The notes beneath the pieces are model-generated. The model did no database searches. It was not told the origin of the DNA and saw nothing but the letters and a program-made list of their open reading frames with translations. From Polytrichum commune (taxonomy: Eukaryota > Streptophyta > Polytrichopsida > Polytrichales > Polytrichaceae), in NCBI GenBank assembly GCA_950295325.1, contig OX485805.1, positions 13,302,501 to 13,366,500 of the forward strand: a stretch of DNA of 64,000 nucleotides, read 5' to 3'. This document shows, piece after piece, positions 46,296-54,705 of the stretch (positions are counted from its first letter, which is position 1; each line of letters begins with the position of its first letter). The position numbers and the translations under genes were made by a program.

Positions 46296-48167
46296 TCAAA
46301 ATGCAAAAGACTGTGGATATGTCACAAAAGTAGGTAGTGCACCTCTCGGAATGCCCACCTTGTTAATTAATGCAAATGGCAAGGTGTCATCTTTGGTAAC
46401 TGCCAAGGAAACACGATGATCATCTAAAATGTCATCCACCTTGCGATCCATAAGGCGGGGAATGCGGGGAATGCGGGCAATCGCCGCTGAAAGCACCCGA
46501 GGTGATACCAAGTTGGTCCAAAACCAACGAGGCCGATGAGCAAAGGATCCCAAAGATGCAGCATCCAGAAATGTTGGAGTACCCAGAATTTGGTTAATGT
46601 ACTCACCATCCTTCACCACTTTGTGCCAGGTATCACCCAATAATGGTACATTTTCGAAAATGTACCCTGGCGGAGTTGATTGGTGGGTAAACCACCATTG
46701 CGTCAATCGCGTCAAATCCGCAAACAAACTAGACCTAGGATCATCCAATCCCTGGCCAGTTCCTGCCCGCGAATGGCCTTGACAAGGCCATCCTGCAATA
46801 ATCAAATCCACGTGGCCCAACCTTCTCAAATCCTCATCACTAATCATAGTGACATCTTGAGGAAATTGACCACAACATCCATGAATGGTAGAGGCTGACA
46901 ATTGTGCGGGGTACCTCAACAACAATTGTTGGATGTGGTGTCGGACGGCTCTGTTGGCTGCATACCCATTGTTCACATGAATATATCGCCAAACTGTAAT
47001 TCCAGCTTCCAACACTGCCGCCAAACATGTGCCAATGCCTCCAAAGATCTCCACAAGGACAATACCTTCAGGTGACGGTTGCCAATGAATGGGTTGAGCA
47101 AAAGAAAATGAGGATGAAGTTGGAGGTGCCTCTCCAAGCTCCAAATCCGCTATAATGTGTTGACAATGGTCGGATAACTCCTTAGGAGTTCGCCATGGTG
47201 GAGGTGGATCCTTGAAATGTCGAGCAGGAATTTGAAAAGATGGTAAAAATTGTTGTTCTGCCGCATTACAAATGTAGTCCATTGTTTCCTCCAATAAAAC
47301 TGGAGCACAATGCAAATCTGCAACTGAACCGCTGCAACCAAACATTGCCTCCGCAACCATAGTCATAGCAGGGGCTGCAAATGTGACGGGAATAAATACC
47401 TTCCTGCCATCTCCAGTGGACCATCCCGGTCTAATCCATGCCTCTTCCGTCCAATTATCCAAACCAAAGCCAAGTGGGTAAAGAGCTTGCTGACCAACAA
47501 GTATATCATAGTTGGTAGCATTAGTAACAACACACTTCATTGATAAATGAGTATAAGTAGGCCCTGCCCCCACATGAAAAATCAAACGTAGAGGTGCCTT
47601 GGTGTAACCTGTTGCACGTTCAGTGCCCCCTACTGAAGTCACAATAGTAAATGGACAAGGATCCAAGCTTGCTGGCGTCAATCCAAGACTGTCAGCAAGT
47701 CCTTTGTCAATCATAACCGGTTGAGCACCGGAATCCATCATAACTCTCAGTGGTGTAGCACGGATAGTGGGCATATCCGTGCGTGAAACGACAAACAGAG
47801 ATTTGTCGTTCATCAACCGTACAACTCCAGGTTGCAAATTATGGCGTTCGCGAGCAAGCCTTGCAGAAATGTCTGCAAGATATGCCGCTCCCGAAGCATA
47901 ATTCGAAAATGACGTATCCACTGCTAAAATTGATGCTGGAGGAATATCAGCTTGCTTACCAAAAGCAATGATCGCCGCATCCGCAAGACTCGCTCGCAAA
48001 TTGGCTAAGTCCTCCACCTCCTCAGCCACAGGTACGTCAACCACAGCTTGGGATACTTGAAGGAATGGCAAATCCGCCTTACCTTCTAACATTCTCCCAG
48101 CTAAATGAAAAACTGCAGCAGGCTTGAAATCCGAAGCCATAAACTCCGAACCCGAGAAAATTGGCAT
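46296..48167 (-). CDS. Retrotransposon aspartic protease fused to a C5 cytosine DNA methyltransferase
   Basis: The frame has 623 codons. Residues 138-240 are a retropepsin (MMDSGAQPVMIDKGLADSLG, catalytic Asp 145). Residues 365 onwards are a C5 DNA methyltransferase: motif I VEIFGGIGT (373-380), motif IV AGWPCQGHSRAG with catalytic Cys 462, GLDDPRSSLF, motif VI FENV (504-507) and motif VIII AHRPRWFWTNL (543-553). The AHRPR.FW.NL block resembles the DNMT3/DRM family, whereas PCQG.SRAG is closer to the general DNMT type. All visible catalytic motifs are intact, and motifs IX-X lie just beyond the TGA at 46296. The enzyme would transfer a methyl group from S-adenosylmethionine to cytosine. The place between protease and reverse transcriptase is unusual. 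It shares the gag frame, so it is probably made by readthrough or from a polyprotein. Confidence 0.9.
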   Translation of the reverse strand: MPIFSGSEFMASDFKPAAVFHLAGRMLEGKADLPFLQVSQAVVDVPVAEEVEDLANLRASLADAAIIAFGKQADIPPASILAVDTSFSNYASGAAYLADISARLARERHNLQPGVVRLMNDKSLFVVSRTDMPTIRATPLRVMMDSGAQPVMIDKGLADSLGLTPASLDPCPFTIVTSVGGTERATGYTKAPLRLIFHVGAGPTYTHLSMKCVVTNATNYDILVGQQALYPLGFGLDNWTEEAWIRPGWSTGDGRKVFIPVTFAAPAMTMVAEAMFGCSGSVADLHCAPVLLEETMDYICNAAEQQFLPSFQIPARHFKDPPPPWRTPKELSDHCQHIIADLELGEAPPTSSSFSFAQPIHWQPSPEGIVLVEIFGGIGTCLAAVLEAGITVWRYIHVNNGYAANRAVRHHIQQLLLRYPAQLSASTIHGCCGQFPQDVTMISDEDLRRLGHVDLIIAGWPCQGHSRAGTGQGLDDPRSSLFADLTRLTQWWFTHQSTPPGYIFENVPLLGDTWHKVVKDGEYINQILGTPTFLDAASLGSFAHRPRWFWTNLVSPRVLSAAIARIPRIPRLMDRKVDDILDDHRVSLAVTKDDTLPFALINKVGIPRGALPTFVTYPQSFAF

Positions 48168-48179
48168 ATGGAGAATTTT

Positions 48180-49856
48180 CTATGCCAATGTCTGCGTAAC
48201 ATCCTTCGAGATGGAATCCCCATCTCTCAAAGGTACAGGGTTTTTAACCCCAACAACAGTGGTGTCTACCAATCCAAATGAAAAAGGTAAATGTGCTTGA
48301 CCAATTTGATCAGTTGGTCCGGCATGGCGAGGATGTAGCACCTCGTTGCTACCACCACTCGTGGAAGCCACCGCATCTGCCAATGTTTGTGAGCGAGTAG
48401 AAGCCGCCGCCATCACCTCTCCGGCTGCTCCAAACATATACATGTCTGAACCCGAGGTGCCACCACCCACATGCGGCTCAGAAATTTGAGCAAAAGATGC
48501 AGAAGATTTGAGCTTTTGCTCAAGCTCTGCCACCTTAGCCTCAAGACTCTGCTCCCTTGGAGACTTTCCAGTGACATAACTGGCAGGCCGCATCTCAGGA
48601 TGAAGTTGGAAACAATGATCCACATCGTGATTAGTGCCACCACAATGGCTACATTTCAATTGTCTCTTCTTAGAATTGTCCCCTGCCCTTACTGGTTCCA
48701 TCTTTTGTTTTAATTTTCCCAAAGGCTGAGTTTTCTTCTTCTTAGGACAATTGGGATCATTCTTCGAATGACCAGCTTCTTCACAACCCCAACAATGCAA
48801 AATCTTTTGCTCCTTGACGGGTTGAGTCTCAGCTAAACTACTAGTAGCTGTGACAATTCTTCTTGGTTTCGGACTCTCTGTCATCCAAGATACCATATCC
48901 GTGGCATCATGTTGGCAAAGAGCCCGATCACATCTTTCAACCACGGCAAACGCTTGTGCAAGCGTAGCTCGGTCCTCGTAGTCGAGGATAATCCGAGGTG
49001 ATGCCAACTCAAGTAGCCGCTTGTCAATCTTAGACAAAAAGATTTTAACAAGCTGACTCTCAGCAAAAACACCTCCCGACTCCACAGCAAATTGCGCGAG
49101 TCGCGTATACATGGTCCGTGGAGTATCATCCTTCTCTCGGCGGAAATCCTGGATGCGCTGCATCTGGTCTCGCCGAAACCCACCATACTCCACTTCCAAA
49201 TGTGCGACAAATTCAATAAGGGGGTTAAACGGAGGTGGTGGACCAACAACCGTCAATGCTGCTTGTGTAGCACGTGCCACCCGTGAAAGGGTTGCCGTGC
49301 TACTGCTAGCCACCATTGGCCCAAGTGCCAGTTCCGTGTCCTTAGACTCCGCCGGCGATTCCTCCTCCTTTAAGGTAGGTGGAGCTAAGGTAGCAACCGC
49401 CCCATCCTTAAGGGCTGAAATGAGCTCAACCCGAGCCTCCCAATACTGCTCCACCTCCCGAAGTTGTCGCTGATGACCCTCTGTCCAGCGTTCATAAGTT
49501 TGGAGTGCCTCATACTCCAAATGTTGGGGCAGAAGTTCAAAGGCATACCAATCATTGAAATTGGAAGACCTTTGGCGTTTCTCCTTAATCCAGGTACGAA
49601 ACCGGAGTTTCCAATCGGGCAAGGAAATGCCCCCAGCTCGACCTGAAAACCGATCACGCACTGAATTGTGGCGATCGTCCTCCATTTCGTCGAACGTGCC
49701 GACACTCCAAATCCGAAGCCTACTAGTAGTGTCCAACGCCGAAATAGGCTCAAAAGCCTCGTTGGTATCTACCTTTGGCTCAAGATTTGTGGTATGCACG
49801 TCCTCCAAGTAATCTGGTGATGGAGATCGATAATATCGGCTCCTAGTTTGCACCAT
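48180..49856 (-). CDS. Retrotransposon Gag with two zinc knuckles
   Basis: The frame has 558 codons and starts MVQTRSRYYRSPSPD. The central part (about 210-315: NPLIEFVAHLEVEYGG, TRLAQFAVESGGVF, FLSKIDKRLLELA) is the capsid-like retrotransposon gag domain. Two CCHC knuckles follow: CWGCEEAGHSKNDPNC (355-370, widened last spacing) and the canonical CSHCGGTNHDVDHC (402-415). A short coiled coil follows (about 437-451). It packages element RNA into virus-like particles. It ends in a single TAG and the next frame continues in the same phase. That stop could be a natural leaky gag-pol boundary or a mutation. Confidence 0.9.
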   Translation of the reverse strand: MVQTRSRYYRSPSPDYLEDVHTTNLEPKVDTNEAFEPISALDTTSRLRIWSVGTFDEMEDDRHNSVRDRFSGRAGGISLPDWKLRFRTWIKEKRQRSSNFNDWYAFELLPQHLEYEALQTYERWTEGHQRQLREVEQYWEARVELISALKDGAVATLAPPTLKEEESPAESKDTELALGPMVASSSTATLSRVARATQAALTVVGPPPPFNPLIEFVAHLEVEYGGFRRDQMQRIQDFRREKDDTPRTMYTRLAQFAVESGGVFAESQLVKIFLSKIDKRLLELASPRIILDYEDRATLAQAFAVVERCDRALCQHDATDMVSWMTESPKPRRIVTATSSLAETQPVKEQKILHCWGCEEAGHSKNDPNCPKKKKTQPLGKLKQKMEPVRAGDNSKKRQLKCSHCGGTNHDVDHCFQLHPEMRPASYVTGKSPREQSLEAKVAELEQKLKSSASFAQISEPHVGGGTSGSDMYMFGAAGEVMAAASTRSQTLADAVASTSGGSNEVLHPRHAGPTDQIGQAHLPFSFGLVDTTVVGVKNPVPLRDGDSISKDVTQTLA

Positions 49857-51057
49857 AAAATAATCACTTGAGTACCTGCAACTATCTACAAGGTAATGGC
49901 AACCTGCACTTGTTGCGGGCTATCTAAATGGCAATCCCTTGCCAAATGCCAAGTGTTTATGCCCCCAGAATTCCAAAATTGTGCAAAGGTTTGAGATTGG
50001 TAATTAAAATGAAAAATCAGCGTTGAAAAGGCTCATTTCCAAGGTGATTATGGACTCCAATCAACAAACTAAGTGCACCAATGGACTCCTAGGAAGATTT
50101 CACACAAATTAGGCTCAAATTTCACTCCGTTCGGAGTTAATTTGCTCCCAAAAACAAAAATCAGCGTTGAAATTAATAATTTCAGCAATGATTTTGAATT
50201 CCAATCAACAATCCAATTACACCATTGGATTCCTTGGCAAATTTTACACAAGATAGGCTCAAATTTCACTCCAATCGGAGCTAGTATGCCCCCAAATTTG
50301 AACCTCAAAGTTGTGAGAGTCAAATGCCAAGTATGAAAGGGGAAAGTAAAAATGTGAAAATAAAAGTAAAAAATACTATAAAAAAATTTTAAAAATAAAA
50401 AATAAAGGGTTTTTTTAATAAATAAACCAAAAAAACAAAATAAAAACAAAAAATAAAAACAAACAAACAAAAACAAACAAACAAAAAAAACAAAAAAAAC
50501 AAAGGTAAGCTTAGCTTACCTTAAGTAAGGCCTAAGCCAGCCAGGCTTGGCCGGCGTCCGCCCGCCGGTGGGGCCCGGCCGACGCCCGCCCGCCTGGCCC
50601 GCTCCCACCTGGCCGCGGGGCCCGGCTGGCGCCCGCCCGCCCCCGGCCCGGGATTTGGCCGCCCCCGGGGTGCAGAATTGGAGCTCCAAGAGCTCCAAGA
50701 GCTCCAAGAGTGTCCGTGGAGCTCCGGAGCTCAAAAAAAAAATTATATAAAAAAATTTTAAGTTTGGTTTGTGTTTGTTTGTAAATTTAAGAAAAAATAA
50801 ACTTTGCTTTTACAAATTGCAAGCAAGAATGATGTGACTTGAGAATCTTGAGACCAAATGGAATCTCAAGATTCAACCATCAACACTTGAAGAAAACACA
50901 AAGAGACAACAAAAGAAAAATGGGAAGATTTCTCTCAAAATCTTCTTGAGGGTTGCAAGAAATGACAAACTAAGCTTTCAAACACTTGTATCACTCATTT
51001 GCTCTCAATACTGGGCCATTCTAGCTCAGAAATACAACCAAAAAATGAAAAATTTGA
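49857..51057 (-). other. Long 5' leader of the retrotransposon
   Basis: About 1.2 kb of non-coding sequence lies between the primer site and gag. It holds three unusual blocks. A tandem repeat of about 146 bp (50011-50156 and 50157-50300) shares AAAATCAGCGTTGAAA, CAATCAACAA and AGGCTCAAATTTCACTCC. A run at 50345-50510 is made almost only of A, with C in AAAC words. A very GC-rich block (50520-50725) has GGCCCG, GCCCGCCC and three tandem GAGCTCCAA units. Strong RNA structure (packaging or translation control) is likely but untested. Confidence 0.7.
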
Positions 51058-51073
51058 GCCATTGTTGTCAAGT
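51058..51073 (-). promoter_or_regulatory. Self-complementary primer-binding site (Tf1-like)
   Basis: In sense this reads ACTTGACAACAATGGC, one base after the end of repeat A1. It is not complementary to the 3' end of any tRNA I recognise, such as the common initiator-Met type TGGTATCAGAGC. It is instead a perfect 16-nt complement of GCCATTGTTGTCAAGT, which lies inside A1 (51305-51320, sense). Self-priming of this type is known from Tf1 of fission yeast, where the transcript's 5' end folds onto the primer site. Confidence 0.7.
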
Positions 51074-51304
51074 ATGAGGGTTTCTCTCTCCAAGCTTAAG
51101 AAACTAAAATGTCTCCTTACAAAGCTTAAGAAACTCTAAAATTCACACACAAGAGTCAAGCTATCTCTCACTCCACGAAGGGAGAATCCAAGAGTGCAAG
51201 TGGTGGAGAAAGAATGCAAAGGCTTTACTCATAATCTACTACACCATAGCCATGAGAAAGCAACAACAAGCTCTCTTTCTCTCAAAACACACTCACAAGA
51301 CTTG

Positions 51305-51350
51305 ACTTGACAACAATGGCAAGTCAAGAGGCCTTCCTCTCCATACAACC
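51305..51350 (-). promoter_or_regulatory. Inferred transcription start and TATA-like box of the element
   Basis: If the element self-primes, its RNA should begin at GCCATTGTTGTC (51320 downwards in sense). GGTTGTATGG lies about 21-30 bases upstream and could be a weak TATA box. This position comes from the complementarity, not from transcript data. Confidence 0.4.
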
Positions 51351-51397
51351 CCAATCCTATGTGGAGTTCATCCATGGAGTGGATGAACAACTAACTA

Positions 51398-51454
51398 GGA
51401 CTCCCAATGGAGTCCGTTACTCATCCCAACACACATGGACTCCTAGTGGAGTCC
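51398..51454 (-). promoter_or_regulatory. Paired 18-bp palindromes and a G-box in the upstream repeat
   Basis: GGACTCCCAATGGAGTCC (51398-51415) and GGACTCCTAGTGGAGTCC (51437-51454) are imperfect palindromes 39 bp apart, about 80-135 bp upstream of the inferred start. A CACGTG G-box lies at 51497-51502. Paired palindromes in this part of a retroelement often bind host factors, but no factor can be named. Both are also present in the other A copy. Confidence 0.5.
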
Positions 51455-51505
51455 ATTTACTCCTAAATCGACGTGACTTAGCCCCCGATGTCACCTCACG
51501 TGACA

Positions 51506-51603
51506 ACTTGCAAAGGATAGGCATCAAACATTGTCAAATGCAGTGGGTTTAGAAGCCTTTGACTACTCGCAAAGTGGGAGTGTAGAAGGTAGAGCATTAG
51601 ATT
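51506..51603 (+). pseudogene. Ty1/copia RNase H C-terminal end (right flank of the insertion)
   Basis: It begins with the second ACTT copy and continues the copia frame interrupted at 41634: AKDRHQ, then GLEAFDYSQSGSVEGRALDC and a stop. Copia pol usually ends like this. The following 250 bp, up to the SINE, presumably belong to the copia 3' end, but no terminal repeat can be recognised. Confidence 0.85.
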
Positions 51604-51852
51604 GTTCGTAGTCAATAAAAATATAAAGGAAGAAGCAAGAGAAGGAATAAGGTTAGAATAAGGCTATCATGCTAGTCCGAAGAGGGATACGAGTTATCCC
51701 ATATTGTTTGTCTGAACCAATGAAAAGAAGAAAAACAATAAAAGACAAAGCAAGGAGAGCATGAGACCATCTCACTTCAAGCATTGTTCATATGCCTTTG
51801 TATAAGTGTCTATACTTGTGCAATCTTATCTCCTATTGATTCCAATAATATG
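51604..51852. other. Copia 3' tail, otherwise empty
   Basis: Purine-rich sequence just after the copia stop (AAAGGAAGAAGCAAGAGAAGG) could be a remnant of its polypurine tract. Nothing else is recognisable. Confidence 0.4.
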
Positions 51853-51864
51853 TAGGGTTGTTTA

Positions 51865-52230
51865 GGCACCACGGGCCTTGGCTTGGTGGTTAGGGCTCAT
51901 GGCCCCCAATGAGGAGGTTGTGGGTTCTATTCCCCATGCCGGCGTGGTGCTCACCACCTTAGTCCACCCAACTATGGTGGGGGGTCCTTGGACCTTGTTG
52001 TATGGGTACCTCAAAGCCCTTTGGGGGGATACCATGTCCGGTATCTTCAAGGCACTAGTGGCTAGCTAGGAACTAGTATAGTGTGTCACTATAGTGTCCA
52101 TCCTCGAAAGGGGAGAGTAGTATTGTCCCAATGTCCCCTTGTCCGGTGGGCATCGGGTCATTGGCATTACGAACGGACACTTTATTCACGCCGGCCCCTT
52201 AAAAGGGACCGGAGTTTCTATCTATCTATC
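51865..52230 (+). mobile_element. Complete tRNA-derived SINE
   Basis: This is a 366-bp element flanked by a perfect 12-bp direct repeat, TAGGGTTGTTTA (51853-51864 and 52231-52242). The head carries RNA polymerase III boxes: box A TTGGCTTGGTGGTTAGGGC and box B GTGGGTTCTATTCC, close to the tRNA consensus. The body has no coding frame. The tail is a short (TATC)n run. It would be mobilised by a LINE in trans. A truncated relative lies at 8686-8750. Confidence 0.9.
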
Positions 52231-52242
52231 TAGGGTTGTTTA

Positions 52243-54585
52243 CAAATTTTGAGAAGCCATTTCAAAAAGCAAATGGCAATGGAGGGTGTGGTTGGCATCC
52301 AAGGCTAGTTTGTGGTTTAGGTTGGTAGTTGGTGGAATGGAAAGAATGCCATCCATAACCTCCACATTTTATATAAAAATTTCAAAATTGAGGCTTAACA
52401 ACAAAGAAAACACGTTATAATTTTACAACGTGCCTTACTTTTAGGCTCACATGGAAGGCTTGTATCAGGTGGACCATATACACATTTGCCCCATCTTACA
52501 CATATTGTAATACACTTATGAATACACACACCAATAATAGGTATAAACATTAATCTCAAAAGGAGTGTTCCAATAAGATATCACATTGCCTATAATGTTC
52601 CATGCTACGCACATAGATTTGCAATAAAGATTACAATGTACAATGTAGCCCAATTAATGGTGTATAAACATGACATAATTAAATGAGTGAGAATTGGGGA
52701 ATGTAAACCCAAATGCTTCGAACAACAACCATTCATGTGGCGTCATTGAGCTTGCAACACATGCTTGGCTTCACATTGCACTTGCACGTGTGGATGTCAA
52801 GAAAGAGATTTGTAAATACACATGAACCACATTAGATGGCAACCATTGCACACTGCATGCCATCCAACATGAAAACAATTCACCTCCGAATCAATTGCCA
52901 CCTTTTTGTCGCAAGATTTGAGAACCACATTGCCTCGTTGTTGGTGGGCAAGGAATGGCAGCCCATCACATGCATGTGGTGAAGAGAGCAACCACACAAA
53001 AGCCTCGTATGGGGCCCACTTTTTGACTCAACAGTCCACTCAACACACGAGTCAACAAATGAGTCATCACATGTATCTACAACCATCACAATGTTCATAA
53101 ACTTTGTCATAAAGTTTTTTTACATGTTGCGCAGGCAAGCATGCCATGGCAACACCACTAGGACCGTGCAGTGCAATCACATCGACAACAATAGAGCATG
53201 GCAATGGCATGGTATTTTTTGTTGCAAAGGCCAGATGCAACGTGCATTTCCTTCTAGGGAACAGTGAAGATCATAAAAATGTAGTCTAACCTCCCATAAT
53301 TTAACACTCAATTACACGGCACCTCGACTATTCAACACATTTTCCGTCGACCAAATTTTCTAATGTTAATTTACCTCCATACTATGATTGCAATGCTCAT
53401 AACAAATAGAGGCAATTTATGTGCATAAATAGTGGGACCCATATGTATTTTAAGGTTCATATGTCATTAGTACTTTGGAACAAGGGAACCATATGGAACA
53501 TTGGGGGAACCTTGGGAGCATTGGAGAACCTTGGGAAACGTTGTAAGCATATTTCTTCAATACACATGTTCTTTCATACTTATGTATCTTCATTACATAT
53601 AGAAAATGCCATTATCCTTGAAAAACCTCAACAGTACAACATTTGAGACCAAAATATCACATTATTGAGAATACAACATTTGGATAATACGACACTTTCT
53701 TGTGCAACCAAGTGTGTATTAATAAAGGTGGAGAACAATAAATCATATTCTTCAAACCACAAGTCGTACTTTAGATCCATCATTCAGAGCAACATTGAAG
53801 ATAATGGAAGTTATACAAGCCTTCGTATTTTCCCTTCCCTTTGTTTTCGTCCAACTACCGAAAGGTAAACATTATCCCCTTTACCACACTCTCTTTGATG
53901 TCATGTTCCAATCGTTGAAGAAAATGTTTCTTCATGTTGGTGAATATTGTACATTAAGTGTAAGGTGCTCCATGCTTTGATTTGAACACTCGATTTATTT
54001 TTTATTTTTTATTTTTTAAAATTGCCACACACAACTCTTATATATCTATGAGAGTGAGAGTGGTTATGTGGCCACCTTATTTAAGTGGCCAAAGTTTTCT
54101 CACATGGTGGCACTTTTAAATTGTGAAGTGTAATTTATTGTGTTCCTTGGGGCAACAACACGTGCTTTCTTCTTCTTTACTAAACTTATTTTTCTTTCAC
54201 AAATCTTATTTTCTCAATAAGTTTGGTTTTGTTGCAAAGATCTCAAGAAGATGAATCCAATTATACCTTGTTTGACATAGTTGACCTCCGCATGTTCCGC
54301 AAGCAATGGACAATAAAAGGAAAATAAGGAAATTCATTATGTATGAGCCTTATGATATAATTAGAGTTTCAAACAATGGAATGATATTACTGATTATTAC
54401 ATCTTACTACACCTTAATTTTTCATTTGGTATTCTTATTATAACAATTTTTTGTTTTATTATGAATTTTATTATAAGTTTGTATAACCCTTTTTTGTCAG
54501 TGACCCTTGCTTATTATACAAGCATTACCTCCTGGCATGATTGTGTTCACTTGTCATATTGTGTCATATGGTAGAGTAGGGTTAA
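52243..54585. other. Gene-free stretch
   Basis: No gene or repeat boundary is recognisable. There is a T-rich tract near 53995-54020. Confidence 0.4.
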
Positions 54586-54705
54586 GGTTAGTTTCCATGT
54601 AGGCCACTTCCTCACCATATTCTAAAGGAAATGTAGATTCCACCTAGTGGAATCTACATTTTACACTAGAATCTGGTGGGTGAGCGGCCTACATGAAAAC
54701 TAACC
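54586..54705. mobile_element. 120-bp near-perfect hairpin (tiny foldback MITE)
   Basis: The left arm starts GGTTAGTTTCCATGTAGGCC and the right arm ends with its complement, GGCCTACATGAAAACTAACC. The inner part, TAGATTCCACCTAGTGGAATCTA, is also self-complementary. The arms pair over almost the whole length with few bulges. Such elements can give rise to small-RNA precursors when transcribed. No target duplication is certain. Confidence 0.75.

Larger units (their letters stand above)
41635..51505 (-). mobile_element. Ty3/gypsy-type retrotransposon with DNA methyltransferase, PHD finger and split direct repeats
   Basis: This 9871-bp insertion is flanked by ACTT duplications. Its outer ends are TGTC... 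and ...GACA on both strands. In sense (minus) order it has repeat A1, a self-complementary primer site, a 1.2-kb leader, gag, protease, a C5 DNA methyltransferase, reverse transcriptase, RNase H, integrase, a PHD finger, a G-rich tract, repeat B1, two bases, repeat A2 and repeat B2. The A copies differ at one base in 432 and the B copies at none in 107, so insertion is recent. The coding part is a nearly continuous frame broken by stops ending at 48180, 46296, 45750, 44711 and 43388, plus an apparent frameshift near 45640-45700. This copy is therefore probably defective. Confidence 0.92.
51074..51505 (-). repeat. 5' terminal repeat A1 (lacks repeat B)
   Basis: This is 432 bp, identical to 41742-42173 except one transition (51489 G against 42157 A on the plus strand). 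In sense it starts TGTCACGTG and ends CCCTCAT directly before the primer site. The B segment that follows A at the other end of the element is missing here. Confidence 0.9.

Noticed and set aside
43388-48182. Idea that the stops are repaired by RNA editing (U-to-C)
   Set aside because: Such editing is known from plant organelles, not from nuclear retrotransposon transcripts. Methylcytosine deamination is simpler.
41635-51505. Reading the element as having ordinary 431-bp long terminal repeats at 41743-42173 and 51075-51505
   Set aside because: No target duplication flanks those limits. The 107-bp copies and the ACTT duplication only make sense with the split A/B layout.
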